DNA from: Pontimonas sp.
GTDB taxonomy: Bacteria; Actinomycetota; Actinomycetes; Actinomycetales; Microbacteriaceae
Length of the DNA stretch: 20,000 nt
Reading direction: 5' to 3'
Assembly: GCA_017852615.1 (NCBI GenBank)
Contig: JAFMKX010000017.1
Span: 1 to 20,000 of the forward strand
The notes beneath the pieces were generated by a model that saw only the letters and a list, made by a program, of their open reading frames with translations, searched no databases and was not told the origin of the DNA. The position numbers were made by a program, and so were the translations under genes. Shown one piece after another: positions 1 through 8,158 of this stretch (position 1 is its first letter; every line of letters starts with the position of its first letter).

Positions 1-1
1 A

Positions 2-163
2 GAGGCGTTCTTGCATGAAACCAGGTCGTTCGTGTCCTGTGCGGGCGGAGAGATGGATAACCCCACACCGCCGGAGTCTGCGCTCGAAAGTTTGCGGATA
101 GCCATTGCCTGTGAAGAATCGATTCGCACGAAAGCAGCGGTCTCGGTAGCGGACATTTCTTAG
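2..163 (+). CDS. Gfo/Idh/MocA-family oxidoreductase, C-terminal fragment (5' end outside window)
   Basis: An open frame runs from the window edge to TAG at 161-163 and encodes the last 53 residues of a protein. The fragment ends with a helix reading ALESLRIAIACEESIRTK, followed by a short strand. This is the usual C-terminal ending of NAD(P)-dependent Gfo/Idh/MocA sugar and inositol dehydrogenases, in which a helix with an ALE.L.IA.AC.ES pattern precedes the last strand. The catalytic Rossmann domain and EKP motif lie upstream and cannot be seen. The stop is 4 bases before the GTG of the LacI-type regulator, so the two are probably co-transcribed. Because the neighbouring operon breaks down inositol and has no iolG of its own, this could be the inositol 2-dehydrogenase, but the fragment is too short to assign a substrate. 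Confidence 0.6.
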   Translation, partial: EAFLHETRSFVSCAGGEMDNPTPPESALESLRIAIACEESIRTKAAVSVADIS

Positions 164-167
164 TCTC

Positions 168-1181
168 GTGTCTGCTTCGGCCCCAACGATATTGGATGTT
201 GCCTCCCGAGCGGGGGTCTCTAAGTCGTTGGTGTCGCTAGCTCTGTCTGGTTCACCGAAAGTGAGCGAGAAAAGCAAGCGGCGCATCCTTCAGGCAGTGG
301 AAGAACTGGGGTATCGACCCAACGCGGCAGCACGAAGTCTGGCTGTCAAGAAAAGCCACACTCTGGGTGTGCTGGTTCTGGATCTGCATAACCCGGTATT
401 TGCCGAGATACTCGATGGTGTTCAGACCGAAGTCCGCCAGCGTGGTTTCACCACGATGTTGGTCAGTGGTGGTGATGATCCTGCCCTGGAGAGAGCCGAG
501 ATTGAAACCCTCCAGGAATTCCAAATTGAAGGCCTGATTCTGATTTCCCACCGGCTCACCCCCGAGATGCTTCGAGAAATCGCTGCAGAGGTTCCCACCG
601 TGACAGTCACGCGCGACGACATTGCGCTGCCGAGGATGGATATGGTTTGCAACGATGATGTGGCGGGGGCGACACTGGCGGTGGATCACCTGGTCAGCCT
701 CGGGCATACCAGGATTGTGTGCCTAAGCGGCGGCGATAATCCTGTTTCCCACGCTCGAGCGCAGGGCTATACCGAGGCCATGGCGGAACATGGTCTTTCT
801 GGCTTTGCTCAAATAGTGTCCGGTGGGCTCAGTGATACGGCCGGTTATTCAGCGGCACAACAGGGCCTGGCACTCTCACCCACCGCCTTTTTTGTGGCTA
901 ATGACATTGGCGCGATGGGCGCCATTGCTGCGGTGGAAGAGGCGGGACTAGAAGTGCCCGGCGATATTTCGGTGATTGGTTATGACGGTATTCGACTCGC
1001 GGGACTGCGTAGCGTGAACCTCACCACGGTCGCTCAACCGTTGGGCCATCTGGGGCGTCTCGCGGCGAGAAGGTTGCTGGAGCGCTTGGATGACCCCTCG
1101 AGGAAAGCCCACCACGACCAAGTGGCCTCGCACCTTATTGTTCGAGGTACCACTGGTCCTGCCCCACACGCCACGCGCTAG
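168..1181 (+). CDS. LacI-family transcriptional regulator
   Basis: A 337-residue protein of normal LacI-family length. Residues 7-27 (TILDVASRAGVSKSLVSLALS) form the N-terminal helix-turn-helix, followed by the hinge-helix segment YRPNAAARSLA at about 49-59. From about residue 64 (HTLGVLVLDLHNPVFAEILDG) begins the periplasmic-binding-like effector domain, which includes the typical late motif DISVIGYDG. The GTG at 168 is chosen because it puts the HTH at the usual distance from the N-terminus. The upstream AG content is weak, so translation may be coupled to the preceding oxidoreductase gene, which ends 4 bases before. The gene converges with the iol operon, leaving a 19-base gap. By family and position it probably represses the inositol genes in response to a pathway intermediate, but no operator can be assigned to it with confidence. 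Confidence 0.9.
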   Translation: MSASAPTILDVASRAGVSKSLVSLALSGSPKVSEKSKRRILQAVEELGYRPNAAARSLAVKKSHTLGVLVLDLHNPVFAEILDGVQTEVRQRGFTTMLVSGGDDPALERAEIETLQEFQIEGLILISHRLTPEMLREIAAEVPTVTVTRDDIALPRMDMVCNDDVAGATLAVDHLVSLGHTRIVCLSGGDNPVSHARAQGYTEAMAEHGLSGFAQIVSGGLSDTAGYSAAQQGLALSPTAFFVANDIGAMGAIAAVEEAGLEVPGDISVIGYDGIRLAGLRSVNLTTVAQPLGHLGRLAARRLLERLDDPSRKAHHDQVASHLIVRGTTGPAPHATR

Positions 1182-1200
1182 TGCGGGCACCGCGCCATCG

Positions 1201-2097
1201 TTAAGCCGTGTAGGGCAGGCGTGGGTCTACTTCTTCAGAGTCCCAGGTGTCGCGAATCCATTGGTGTTTCGGGTCATCGCTGACATTCCAAGAGCGGTCC
1301 GGGTCGGGTCCTGCCATCACGTTCATGAAATAGAGGTCGTAACCGGGCATGGCGGCTGCGGGACCGTGATACCCGTATGGAACGAGAACGATATCGCCGT
1401 TACGGATTTCAAACAGCTCATCCATCTCGCGTTCATCCGAGCTATACGTCCGGAAATACGCAACGGGATCAATCTCACCCGAAGGGCTGTAGGCGCGATC
1501 AGGGGCTAATTCGAAGTAGTAGACCTCTTCCAAGTTTGATTCCACACCGGGGATGTAGGTGTCGTGCTTGTGTGGGGGAACCCCTGACCAGTTGCCCGAG
1601 GGCGCAATAACTTCCACCGCCACCATCCGGTCTGCTTCGAGATGATCTACTCCACCAAAATCATGAATTTGCCGCGATGATCTGCCCTTGCCGCGCAGCA
1701 AGAGGGGAACATCGGCTGCTCGGCGCAGCTGGACTGGGTGAGCCTGGGAAGCCACCGCTTCCACCACCATCACGCGACCGCTCGTCGTGAAAGAAATGGT
1801 GGTCTCGGGGGGCAAGAAAAGGTAATCCACCGCACCATGAAAGACCGATTGGCGGCCCTGGAGCACCACAGTCTCACTCTGGTGTGATCCCACCAGGGAA
1901 TAGGTCACCTCGGTGGTGGCGCCGCTGAGCATATAAATAACACGTTCTTTGTTATCGGCGGTGATCTCAAAGACGGGCGCATCAGCAGCATCGGCAAGGC
2001 GCATGCCGGTGTGTTTCCAGCCGGGCAAGCTTTCATCGACAACCGCTTCCCAGGGTCCTTGTCGAAGCGATCCCTTGGGGTAATACCACTGACTCAT
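1201..2097 (-). CDS. iolB: 5-deoxy-glucuronate isomerase IolB
   Basis: IolB isomerises 5-deoxy-D-glucuronate, the product of IolD, to 2-deoxy-5-keto-D-gluconate in the cytosol. The 298-residue product has the family length and a bicupin layout. The metal-binding cupin is in the C-terminal half: GVPPHKHD at 172-179 (His176, His178), LEEVYYF at 189-195 (Glu190/191), and VPYGYHGP at 239-246 (His244). The N-terminal half starts with WYYPKGS, as in most actinobacterial IolB. It is the last gene of the minus-strand iol operon. Its ATG overlaps the TGA of the preceding iolE-like gene by 4 bases (ATGA), indicating translational coupling. The reading is unambiguous, and no key residue appears to be missing. 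Confidence 0.93.
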   Translation of the reverse strand: MSQWYYPKGSLRQGPWEAVVDESLPGWKHTGMRLADAADAPVFEITADNKERVIYMLSGATTEVTYSLVGSHQSETVVLQGRQSVFHGAVDYLFLPPETTISFTTSGRVMVVEAVASQAHPVQLRRAADVPLLLRGKGRSSRQIHDFGGVDHLEADRMVAVEVIAPSGNWSGVPPHKHDTYIPGVESNLEEVYYFELAPDRAYSPSGEIDPVAYFRTYSSDEREMDELFEIRNGDIVLVPYGYHGPAAAMPGYDLYFMNVMAGPDPDRSWNVSDDPKHQWIRDTWDSEEVDPRLPYTA

Positions 2098-2981
2098 GCT
2101 GTTGCCTCCGCTGCTACTGATCTCAAGAACTCCACACTATCTTTGGCGTCCACCACAGGTCCGCCGCCTTCGTCTGGTTCCTGACTCATCACCAGGTCTT
2201 GTTCGAGCACAAACCACCCTGAGTAGCCCTGCGAGATCAAGGTGGTGGTGATGTCCTTGACATCGACATCACCTTGACCCAGTGGTGTGTAAAGCCCACT
2301 CTTCACTGCGTCGTAATAGCTGAGTTCTCCGTCGCGGACTTTCTGAGCAATATCAAGGCGAACATCCTTGAAGTGCACGTGGCCCACGCGGTCGCCATGG
2401 TCTTTCGCGAATGCCACGGGGTCGGTCCCACCAATCCACATGTGTCCAGTGTCGAGACAAAAAGCAGTAGTGGTGCGAGAGAGGACCTCGTCGACATCGG
2501 CTTTGGTTTCGACCATCGTGCCCGCATGGGGGTGGATCACCACGGTGATGCCCCGGGTGGCGGCGTGGGCACTAATGCGGTTGAGGTTATCCGCCAAGGC
2601 CTGCCAGTTTTCTTCGGCCATGACGGGGCGTGGAGCGTCATAGCCGTCCAGGCCGGTTTCGGCAGCTAAGACGAGTACTTCCGCATCTGCTGCCACGTAG
2701 GCGTCAAGTTCTTTTTCAATGCCTGGCAGGGGATCAAAACCTGGGTCGTGCAAAACGGCGGGAAAGAAGCCGCCCACTGCCTTCATGTGGTGACGCGCAA
2801 GGGTATCTTTGCGTCCTTGCGCATCCTCGGGGAGAAAACCTAGGGGGCCAAACTCCATAGCTTCAAGACCCAGTGCCGCCATTTCTGTGAGCACTCTCTC
2901 GGGGCCCATTTGGTGTCCCCACCCGGGAACTTCACACACGCCCCAGGAAATGGGTGCTCCAGCAATGCGAATGGTGGTCAT
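2094..2981 (-). CDS. iolE: IolE-like inosose dehydratase (xylose-isomerase-like TIM barrel)
   Basis: A 295-residue TIM-barrel protein of the AP-endonuclease-2/IolE/IolI group. It starts with IRIAGAPISWGVCEVPGWG (residues 4-22), close to the APISWG start of IolE. The metal-site regions are HPHAGT (150-155), LDTGH (176-180), HVHFKDV (201-207) and LEQD (259-262). In the pathway, IolE dehydrates 2-keto-myo-inositol to the trihydroxycyclohexane-dione that IolD hydrolyses. A strong ribosome site (GAGGAG) lies about 6 bases before the ATG, and the stop overlaps iolB. The gene follows the 2-hydroxyacid dehydrogenase by 21 bases. The alternative is inosose isomerase (IolI), which shares the fold. Presence with IolD and IolB, and the absence of any other dehydratase in the operon, favour IolE. 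Confidence 0.75.
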   Translation of the reverse strand: MTTIRIAGAPISWGVCEVPGWGHQMGPERVLTEMAALGLEAMEFGPLGFLPEDAQGRKDTLARHHMKAVGGFFPAVLHDPGFDPLPGIEKELDAYVAADAEVLVLAAETGLDGYDAPRPVMAEENWQALADNLNRISAHAATRGITVVIHPHAGTMVETKADVDEVLSRTTTAFCLDTGHMWIGGTDPVAFAKDHGDRVGHVHFKDVRLDIAQKVRDGELSYYDAVKSGLYTPLGQGDVDVKDITTTLISQGYSGWFVLEQDLVMSQEPDEGGGPVVDAKDSVEFLRSVAAEATA

Positions 2982-3002
2982 GGTTGTCTCCTCATGGTGT
3001 TG

Positions 3003-3929
3003 TTAGGGTTGCGCCTGATGTTCGGGGGTTAATCCGCTGAGCACATCCACTATTCCTTGGGCTGCTTGGCGGAAAGTTTCTCGGGTGCTCTGGGTAGTCA
3101 GTCCCATGACATGGGGGGTGAGGACTACCTGTGGGTGGTCAAACAGGGGATGGTGCTCCGGTGGTTCCTGGGCAAACACGTCGAGCCCTACCCCGCCTAG
3201 GTGTCCCGATTCAAGGCCTGCAAGGAGGGCATCGTGATCGACCACCTCACCCCGGGCCAGGTTCACCAGGATGGTCCCTGGTTGAAGGCTCGACACCAGC
3301 TCGGTATTGATCAAACCCCGTGTTTCGGGGGTTCCTGGCAGATGGATGCTGATGTGGGTTGCCTCGCGCACTGCTTCTTCCACCGTGGTCGCCAGGGGCA
3401 CGTCCGCTTCACGGACATAGGGGTCATAGGCCACCACGGTCATCCCGAAGGCTTGAGCCAATGCGCTGACCCTGCGGCCAATGCGCCCATACCCCAGCAC
3501 GGCCAGAGTTCCCCCGGCAAGGTCTCCCACCGTCACACGATCTCTCGAGGCCCAACGGCCTTCTCGGACCAGAGCGCTTAGGCGCGGCAGAGATTTGGTC
3601 AAGCTCAGCAGGTGGGCCACTGCACCCTCTGCTACCGCGTAGGTGTTGGACCCGGGGGTGATCACAACGGGAATCGAACGCCGGGCAGCTTCTGCGACAT
3701 CCACCCGTTCGGTGCCCACTCCCGTTCGCGCTAACACCCGCAGATGAGGCATCTGGTCCAACATGGTCGTGTCCACCGTGACGTGTGCTCGCACAATGGC
3801 TCCGACCGCTACCGACAGTTCCGCTTCGGTGGGCTTGGACACCCACCGGGCGTGGGAAGACAATACGGGAGCGACGATGGTGTCATCGACATCGCCCAGT
3901 CCAACAACAAGGGGAAGTGAGGTGCTCAT
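3003..3929 (-). CDS. D-isomer-specific 2-hydroxyacid dehydrogenase
   Basis: A cytosolic NAD(P)-dependent oxidoreductase of about 308 residues in the phosphoglycerate/glyoxylate/hydroxypyruvate reductase superfamily. The nucleotide-binding motif is VLGYGRIGRRV at about 144-154, with an acidic residue (YDP) at the end of the second strand, favouring NAD. The catalytic triad is complete: Arg in NLARGEV (~226), Glu in AQEPPEHHPL (~255) and His in LTPHVMG (~273). The substrate-site loop ARTGVGTERVD is at ~68-78. ATG at 3929 is taken as the start; a GTG immediately upstream (3932) is equally possible. It begins 5 bases after the aldolase stop, inside the iol operon. No such enzyme belongs to the standard inositol pathway. 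A role reducing hydroxypyruvate to glycerate, or oxidising a hydroxyacid intermediate, is inferred from the neighbouring aldolase and the nearby glycerate kinase. Confidence 0.88.
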   Translation of the reverse strand: MSTSLPLVVGLGDVDDTIVAPVLSSHARWVSKPTEAELSVAVGAIVRAHVTVDTTMLDQMPHLRVLARTGVGTERVDVAEAARRSIPVVITPGSNTYAVAEGAVAHLLSLTKSLPRLSALVREGRWASRDRVTVGDLAGGTLAVLGYGRIGRRVSALAQAFGMTVVAYDPYVREADVPLATTVEEAVREATHISIHLPGTPETRGLINTELVSSLQPGTILVNLARGEVVDHDALLAGLESGHLGGVGLDVFAQEPPEHHPLFDHPQVVLTPHVMGLTTQSTRETFRQAAQGIVDVLSGLTPEHQAQP

Positions 3930-3934
3930 CACGC

Positions 3935-4723
3935 CTATGACGCCGAAGTATCGGTGCGCTTGAGCCTGTGCACCTGGTCGCTCAGTCCTGTGCGCAAAGC
4001 CAGCGCATCAGAGCCCAAAGCTAGGAAATCAATCCCATAGGCGCGCATCGTGTCAATTCGCGCGGGGTCCGAAATCAGAGATCCAACCGGAATCTGGGCA
4101 GCCTGAGCCGCGGCAATGGTGGTCGTCATTGCGTTGGTGAACAGCTCATGATCAAAATCCTCGGGCACGCCTAGGGCAAAGGATAGATCCAGAGGACCAA
4201 TAAACAGCGAGTCCACCTGAGGCAGCTGGGCAATCTGTGCGACATCGTCGAGAGCCCCGGTGGTCTCAATTTGGATCATGCAGACTCCGCGAGCTGTCTC
4301 GCGCACTGAGTGACTGCCCCACCCAGCGCTTCGGGTATAGGAGGCGACTCCGCGTTGTCCTACCGGCGGGTAATCACAATACGACACGCATTCAATGGCA
4401 TCTTCTAGGGATTCGATCCGAGGCAGCATCACCCCTGCCGCACCCTGGTCGAGCACCCAGCCCACCACCGAGCGCTCCGGTTTGGGAACTCGGACAATCA
4501 GGGGAATTCCTGCAGCGGAAGCTGCTTGAACGCTGGGTCCAACCTGGTCCAGGGTGCCCCCACCGTGTTCAAGGTCCAACAAAACCCATTCACATCCCGC
4601 GAGTGCAGCCACTTCAATCGCGCTGGGACTGGCAAGGCCGAGAAAAGTGCCAGGACTCATCGAGGGAGAGCCTAAGCACTCCCTGAGCTGTGAGACCGCC
4701 TTGGCGTTATTCACCCGTGCCAC
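3935..4723 (-). CDS. HpcH/HpaI-family aldolase (2-keto-3-deoxy-sugar-acid aldolase type)
   Basis: A 262-residue class II aldolase of the HpcH/HpaI/GarL family, whose members cleave 2-keto-4-hydroxy acids to pyruvate (or hydroxypyruvate) plus an aldehyde. Visible motifs are LDLEHG (49-54, His53), VRVP (77-80, substrate Arg), GVMLPRIES (97-105), PPVGQRG (119-125), QIETTGA (151-157, metal Glu153) and FIGPLDLSFALG (174-185, metal Asp179). The family residues needed for catalysis are all there. The GTG start at 4723 lies 13 bases inside the end of iolD. A later in-frame ATG (residue 22) would cut the first helix and is less likely. In a standard iol operon this position would hold IolC or the unrelated class II aldolase IolJ. 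The family is clear, but the exact substrate is not visible from the sequence. Confidence 0.88.
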   Translation of the reverse strand: MARVNNAKAVSQLRECLGSPSMSPGTFLGLASPSAIEVAALAGCEWVLLDLEHGGGTLDQVGPSVQAASAAGIPLIVRVPKPERSVVGWVLDQGAAGVMLPRIESLEDAIECVSYCDYPPVGQRGVASYTRSAGWGSHSVRETARGVCMIQIETTGALDDVAQIAQLPQVDSLFIGPLDLSFALGVPEDFDHELFTNAMTTTIAAAQAAQIPVGSLISDPARIDTMRAYGIDFLALGSDALALRTGLSDQVHRLKRTDTSAS

Positions 4724-6660
4724 TTTTGGTGAGCAAGTCCGGCCTCATATTCTTCGCGCTTGGCGGCAATCCATGGCTGTTCATATACTTCGGCCGGGGC
4801 GACATCCCACCAGACTTCCGAGCTGGGCAAGTTAGCGTGGGGGATAGTGGGCACCACAATCACGACCGGACCATCGTGATCGCGGGCGTCTTCCAGTGCA
4901 CTTCTCACGTCATCGGCAGAAATAGGACGGACCGCTTTAGCCCCCATTCCTTCTGCCATCTTGACGATGTCGATATCGAGATATCCGCCTTCTAGGCGTC
5001 CTGCACCCGCTTCGGTGACCATGGAGTCTCCTTGGCGGTAGCGGAATTCGTTGCCAAAGTGGGCACCGCTTCGCCACATCTGAAGGCGGCGGATCACCTG
5101 GTACCCGTGGTTTTCAGAGACCACGATGGTCAGACGCAAGTGTTCCTGGCATGCCGTCACCAGTTCGGTTGGCGCCATGACAAAAGTCCCATCACCGATA
5201 AAGCTCAGCACTCGCTTGGTTGGGTCTTCGGTAGCCCAGCGAACACCCATCGCCGCAGGAATCTCGTATCCCATGCAGGAGAAACCAAATTCCAAGTGAC
5301 AGTGCCGGCCCTGGGTGGCGTCCCAGGCTTTTTGCAGGTCACCGGGAGGACCTCCAGCAGCAGCGATGATGGTGTCGCCTTCTCGCGATGTTTCCTGCAT
5401 CAATCCGATGAGCTGAGCCTGGGTCAACACGGCATCAGTGGGGTCGGATTCCGTCAAAGAACTCTGATCAAAAACCACCGAGGAATCTAAAGCTTCGCTT
5501 CGCATCGCTTCCCATTGCGCCATCCGCGAGCTCACCGTCTTCGCCCACTCGGCGGGAACGCTGTAGCTACCCACTGCACTACGTAGTGCCGCGAGAGCCT
5601 TTTTAGCGTCGGCCACCACGGTGGTGGCACCTTGTTTGATGCCATCGTGTTCGCTGACATTGATTGACGCGAAGCTCACGTCGGGGTTCTCAAACATGGA
5701 CTGAGAGCCGGTGGCAAAGTCGGAAAGGCGGGTTCCGACGTGCACGATCAGGTCAGCCTCGGCAACCACGGTCCGTGTCTGGGGGGTTCCTTCGAGTCCG
5801 ATGCCTTTGAGGTGCCAGGGGCCAGGGTTTTGCACTGCCCCTTTACCGCCGAATGTTTCTGCCACAGGGATTCCCGTGGCGTTAGCGAAATCTTCCAGTT
5901 CTGTGGTGGCATCCGAGTAGTGAATGCCTCCACCAGCAATAATCACAGGCTTCTTGGCCGCTTTAATCAGTGCAGCCACTGCAGAGACTTCCTCCGCCTC
6001 TGGCGTGGGTCGACGAATGATCCACTCACGCTCAGCAAAAAATTCCACGGGGTAATCAAAGGCGTGGGATTGAACATCCTGCGGCAGAGAGAGGACAACA
6101 GCACCGGTTTCGGCTGGGTTAGCGAGAACACGGAAAGCGTGGGGCAATGACACCAACAACTGCTCGGGGCGGGTGATTCTGTCAAAGAACCGAGCAATGG
6201 GCCTAAACGCGTCATTGACCGAGACGTCGGGCCCACCGGGGTACTCCAGTTGCTGCAATACGGGTCCTTGGCGCCGAGTCGCATACACATCGCCGGGGAG
6301 CAACAACACGGGGAGGCGGTTAATCGTGGCCAGAGCGGCAGGGGTCACCATGTTCATTGCACCCGGGCCCACCGATGCCGTGACGGCAAGGGTTTGCCGG
6401 CGCTTCTGAGCTTTAGCAAAGGCGATGGCGGAATGAGCGAGACCTTGTTCGTTGCGTCCTTGAACAAAGGGAAGGTCATCGCTGAATTGATCCAAGGCTT
6501 GACCGAGTCCGGCGACATTGCCATGGCCAAAAATGCCCAGGGCTGCGGGGATGAAGCGTTGGCGGTGGCCATCAGCGAGGGAGTATTGAGCCGCGATGTA
6601 TTTCACCACTGCTTGAGCCACAGTGAGTCGAATAGTGGTGCCGGATTGTCCCTGGGTCAT
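4711..6660 (-). CDS. iolD: 3D-(3,5/4)-trihydroxycyclohexane-1,2-dione hydrolase IolD
   Basis: IolD is a thiamine-diphosphate enzyme that hydrolyses the cyclic dione made by IolE to 5-deoxy-D-glucuronate, opening the inositol ring. The 649-residue product has the three-domain acetolactate-synthase-like layout: a Pyr domain with catalytic Glu71 in QGRNEQGLAH, a central domain (about 225-360), and a PP domain with the ThDP/Mg motif FIGDGTFVMAP (487-497) continuing to SENHGYQ (515-521). IolD-specific features include GNVAGLGQAL near the N-terminus, the GDVYATRRQGPVLQQLEYP stretch (123-141), and FGFSCMGYEIPAAMG (458-472). A Shine-Dalgarno AAGGA is about 9 bases upstream of the ATG. It follows the aldehyde dehydrogenase by 33 bases and overlaps the aldolase gene. 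This is the clearest marker that the operon is for inositol. Confidence 0.97.
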   Translation of the reverse strand: MTQGQSGTTIRLTVAQAVVKYIAAQYSLADGHRQRFIPAALGIFGHGNVAGLGQALDQFSDDLPFVQGRNEQGLAHSAIAFAKAQKRRQTLAVTASVGPGAMNMVTPAALATINRLPVLLLPGDVYATRRQGPVLQQLEYPGGPDVSVNDAFRPIARFFDRITRPEQLLVSLPHAFRVLANPAETGAVVLSLPQDVQSHAFDYPVEFFAEREWIIRRPTPEAEEVSAVAALIKAAKKPVIIAGGGIHYSDATTELEDFANATGIPVAETFGGKGAVQNPGPWHLKGIGLEGTPQTRTVVAEADLIVHVGTRLSDFATGSQSMFENPDVSFASINVSEHDGIKQGATTVVADAKKALAALRSAVGSYSVPAEWAKTVSSRMAQWEAMRSEALDSSVVFDQSSLTESDPTDAVLTQAQLIGLMQETSREGDTIIAAAGGPPGDLQKAWDATQGRHCHLEFGFSCMGYEIPAAMGVRWATEDPTKRVLSFIGDGTFVMAPTELVTACQEHLRLTIVVSENHGYQVIRRLQMWRSGAHFGNEFRYRQGDSMVTEAGAGRLEGGYLDIDIVKMAEGMGAKAVRPISADDVRSALEDARDHDGPVVIVVPTIPHANLPSSEVWWDVAPAEVYEQPWIAAKREEYEAGLAHQKWHG

Positions 6661-6693
6661 GGTTGCGTCCTTATCCTGCTTGGTGACCGGTTT

Positions 6694-8130
6694 CTATACC
6701 CGTGAATGCATGATGACAGTTTTCCATTCCGTCATTTCATTCACGGTGGTGCGAACTCCCTCTTTACCGATGCCGCTGGATTTGATGCCACCGTAGGGCA
6801 TCAAATCGGCTCGCCACAGGGGGGTCCAGTTGATGTGCACAACACCCGAGTCGATTTCGCGCATCGCCCGAATGGACTCATCGTGATCCTGGGTGAAGAT
6901 ACCTGCACCCAATCCATATCTAGTGGAGTTGGCCAGAGCAAAGGCGTGGTCGAGGTCTTTGGCTTGTGTAATAGACACGGCGGGGCCAAAAAGCTCTTCT
7001 TGAGCGAATGCGTGATCTCCGGAAACGTTGCCGACGATGGCGGGAGAAATCAACGTTCCATTGCGTTGCCCACCGGTGATGAGCACGGCCCCGTCAGCAA
7101 CCGCCTTCTCTATAGCGCTCTCCACTCGAATCGCTTCGTTTTCGGTGACGAGAGTACCCACCATGGTGTCGTCCTTGAGCGGATCCCCAATCGTGATGGC
7201 CTCGACCTTGGGAATCAAGGCTGCGAGGAAATCATCGTGGATGGACTCTTCGACGATGATGCGTTGCGCGGCAATACAGACCTGTCCAGCGTTGACGTAA
7301 CCGCCCAGTGAAATCGAATGAGCGGCCTGCTCCAGGTCGGCATGGCGAGTAACAATGACGGGTGAGGACGCCCCGAGCTCCAGGGATAGCCGCTTGATTC
7401 CGGCGATCCGGGTGATGTTTTCTCCCACAGGAGTCGACCCCGTAAACGAAACCTTGTTCACTCGGGGGTCGGAGACGAGCTGGCCACCCAGTTCGCTCCC
7501 CGAGCCATTGACCAATCCGATAACTCCTGCGGGCAAACCCGCATCAAGGAAGCATTGCACCAAGGCGATGGCCGTGAGGGGGGCCGCCAAGGCAGGTTTG
7601 AGGATGACGGCGTTACCAGCAGCCAAAGCAGGTCCCACCTTGTGTAAGACCAAGAGCGAGGGGTAATTAAACGGAGTGATAGCCACCACCACACCCACCG
7701 GTTGGGCAATGGTGAAACCAATCTTGTCGAAGCCCGTTCCTAAGTTGGCGTCGAGGGGCAGCGAATCTCCATAGCGTTGAGAGCCTTCAAACGCCGAGAG
7801 ACGGATGATTTCTCCTGCCCGGCTGGCTTCGCCGCGGGCTTCCCGAATACTTTTGCCCATCTCTGAGCTAATGGTCTGGGCGAGTGCTTCACTGCGCTCA
7901 TCGGCGATGGCTGCTGCGGCCAGAAGAATTGCTGTTCTTTGGTGGGCGGGAGTGTTCCGCCATGTCTTGGCACCCTCACACGCGATATCCAGTGCCTTAT
8001 CCACGTCCGCGTTGGTGGCGAGAACTATTTCGCCCAGGGGATCGCCCGAATACGGGGAGCGCACCGTGTGGAGGGCAGATTGTGCTCCTTGGTGCCAGGA
8101 CCCATTGATAAGAAGTCCCGGTGTGGTCAT
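6694..8130 (-). CDS. NAD(P)-dependent aldehyde dehydrogenase, first gene of the iol operon
   Basis: A 478-residue member of the aldehyde dehydrogenase superfamily. It has the cofactor/oxyanion segment ITPFNYP (151-157), ILKP (176-179), FTGSTPVG (229-236), general base Glu251 in LELGASSP and nucleophile Cys285 in NAGQVCIAAQR. EELFGP and the C-terminal MPYGGIKSSGIGKEG complete it. The start is the ATG at 8130, preceded by a strong AAGGGGG ribosome site; extending the frame upstream would run through the promoter. The place and operon suggest it handles malonate semialdehyde or another pathway aldehyde. However, the CoA-acylating IolA/MmsA enzymes normally lack the Glu equivalent to Glu251 that is retained here. 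The closest look is to the lactaldehyde/phosphonoacetaldehyde-type enzymes. It probably makes a free acid rather than a CoA ester. The substrate is unproven. Confidence 0.88.
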   Translation of the reverse strand: MTTPGLLINGSWHQGAQSALHTVRSPYSGDPLGEIVLATNADVDKALDIACEGAKTWRNTPAHQRTAILLAAAAIADERSEALAQTISSEMGKSIREARGEASRAGEIIRLSAFEGSQRYGDSLPLDANLGTGFDKIGFTIAQPVGVVVAITPFNYPSLLVLHKVGPALAAGNAVILKPALAAPLTAIALVQCFLDAGLPAGVIGLVNGSGSELGGQLVSDPRVNKVSFTGSTPVGENITRIAGIKRLSLELGASSPVIVTRHADLEQAAHSISLGGYVNAGQVCIAAQRIIVEESIHDDFLAALIPKVEAITIGDPLKDDTMVGTLVTENEAIRVESAIEKAVADGAVLITGGQRNGTLISPAIVGNVSGDHAFAQEELFGPAVSITQAKDLDHAFALANSTRYGLGAGIFTQDHDESIRAMREIDSGVVHINWTPLWRADLMPYGGIKSSGIGKEGVRTTVNEMTEWKTVIMHSRV

Positions 8131-8158
8131 GTGGAGCCCCCTTGTGGAATGGCAAACA

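Noticed and set aside
1158..1219. Possible bidirectional terminator between lacI and iolB (CCTGCCC at 1158-1164 and GGGCAGG at 1213-1219)
   Set aside because: The arms are short, 48 bases apart, lie inside both coding ends, and no T-run follows. The 19-base gap holds no convincing terminator.
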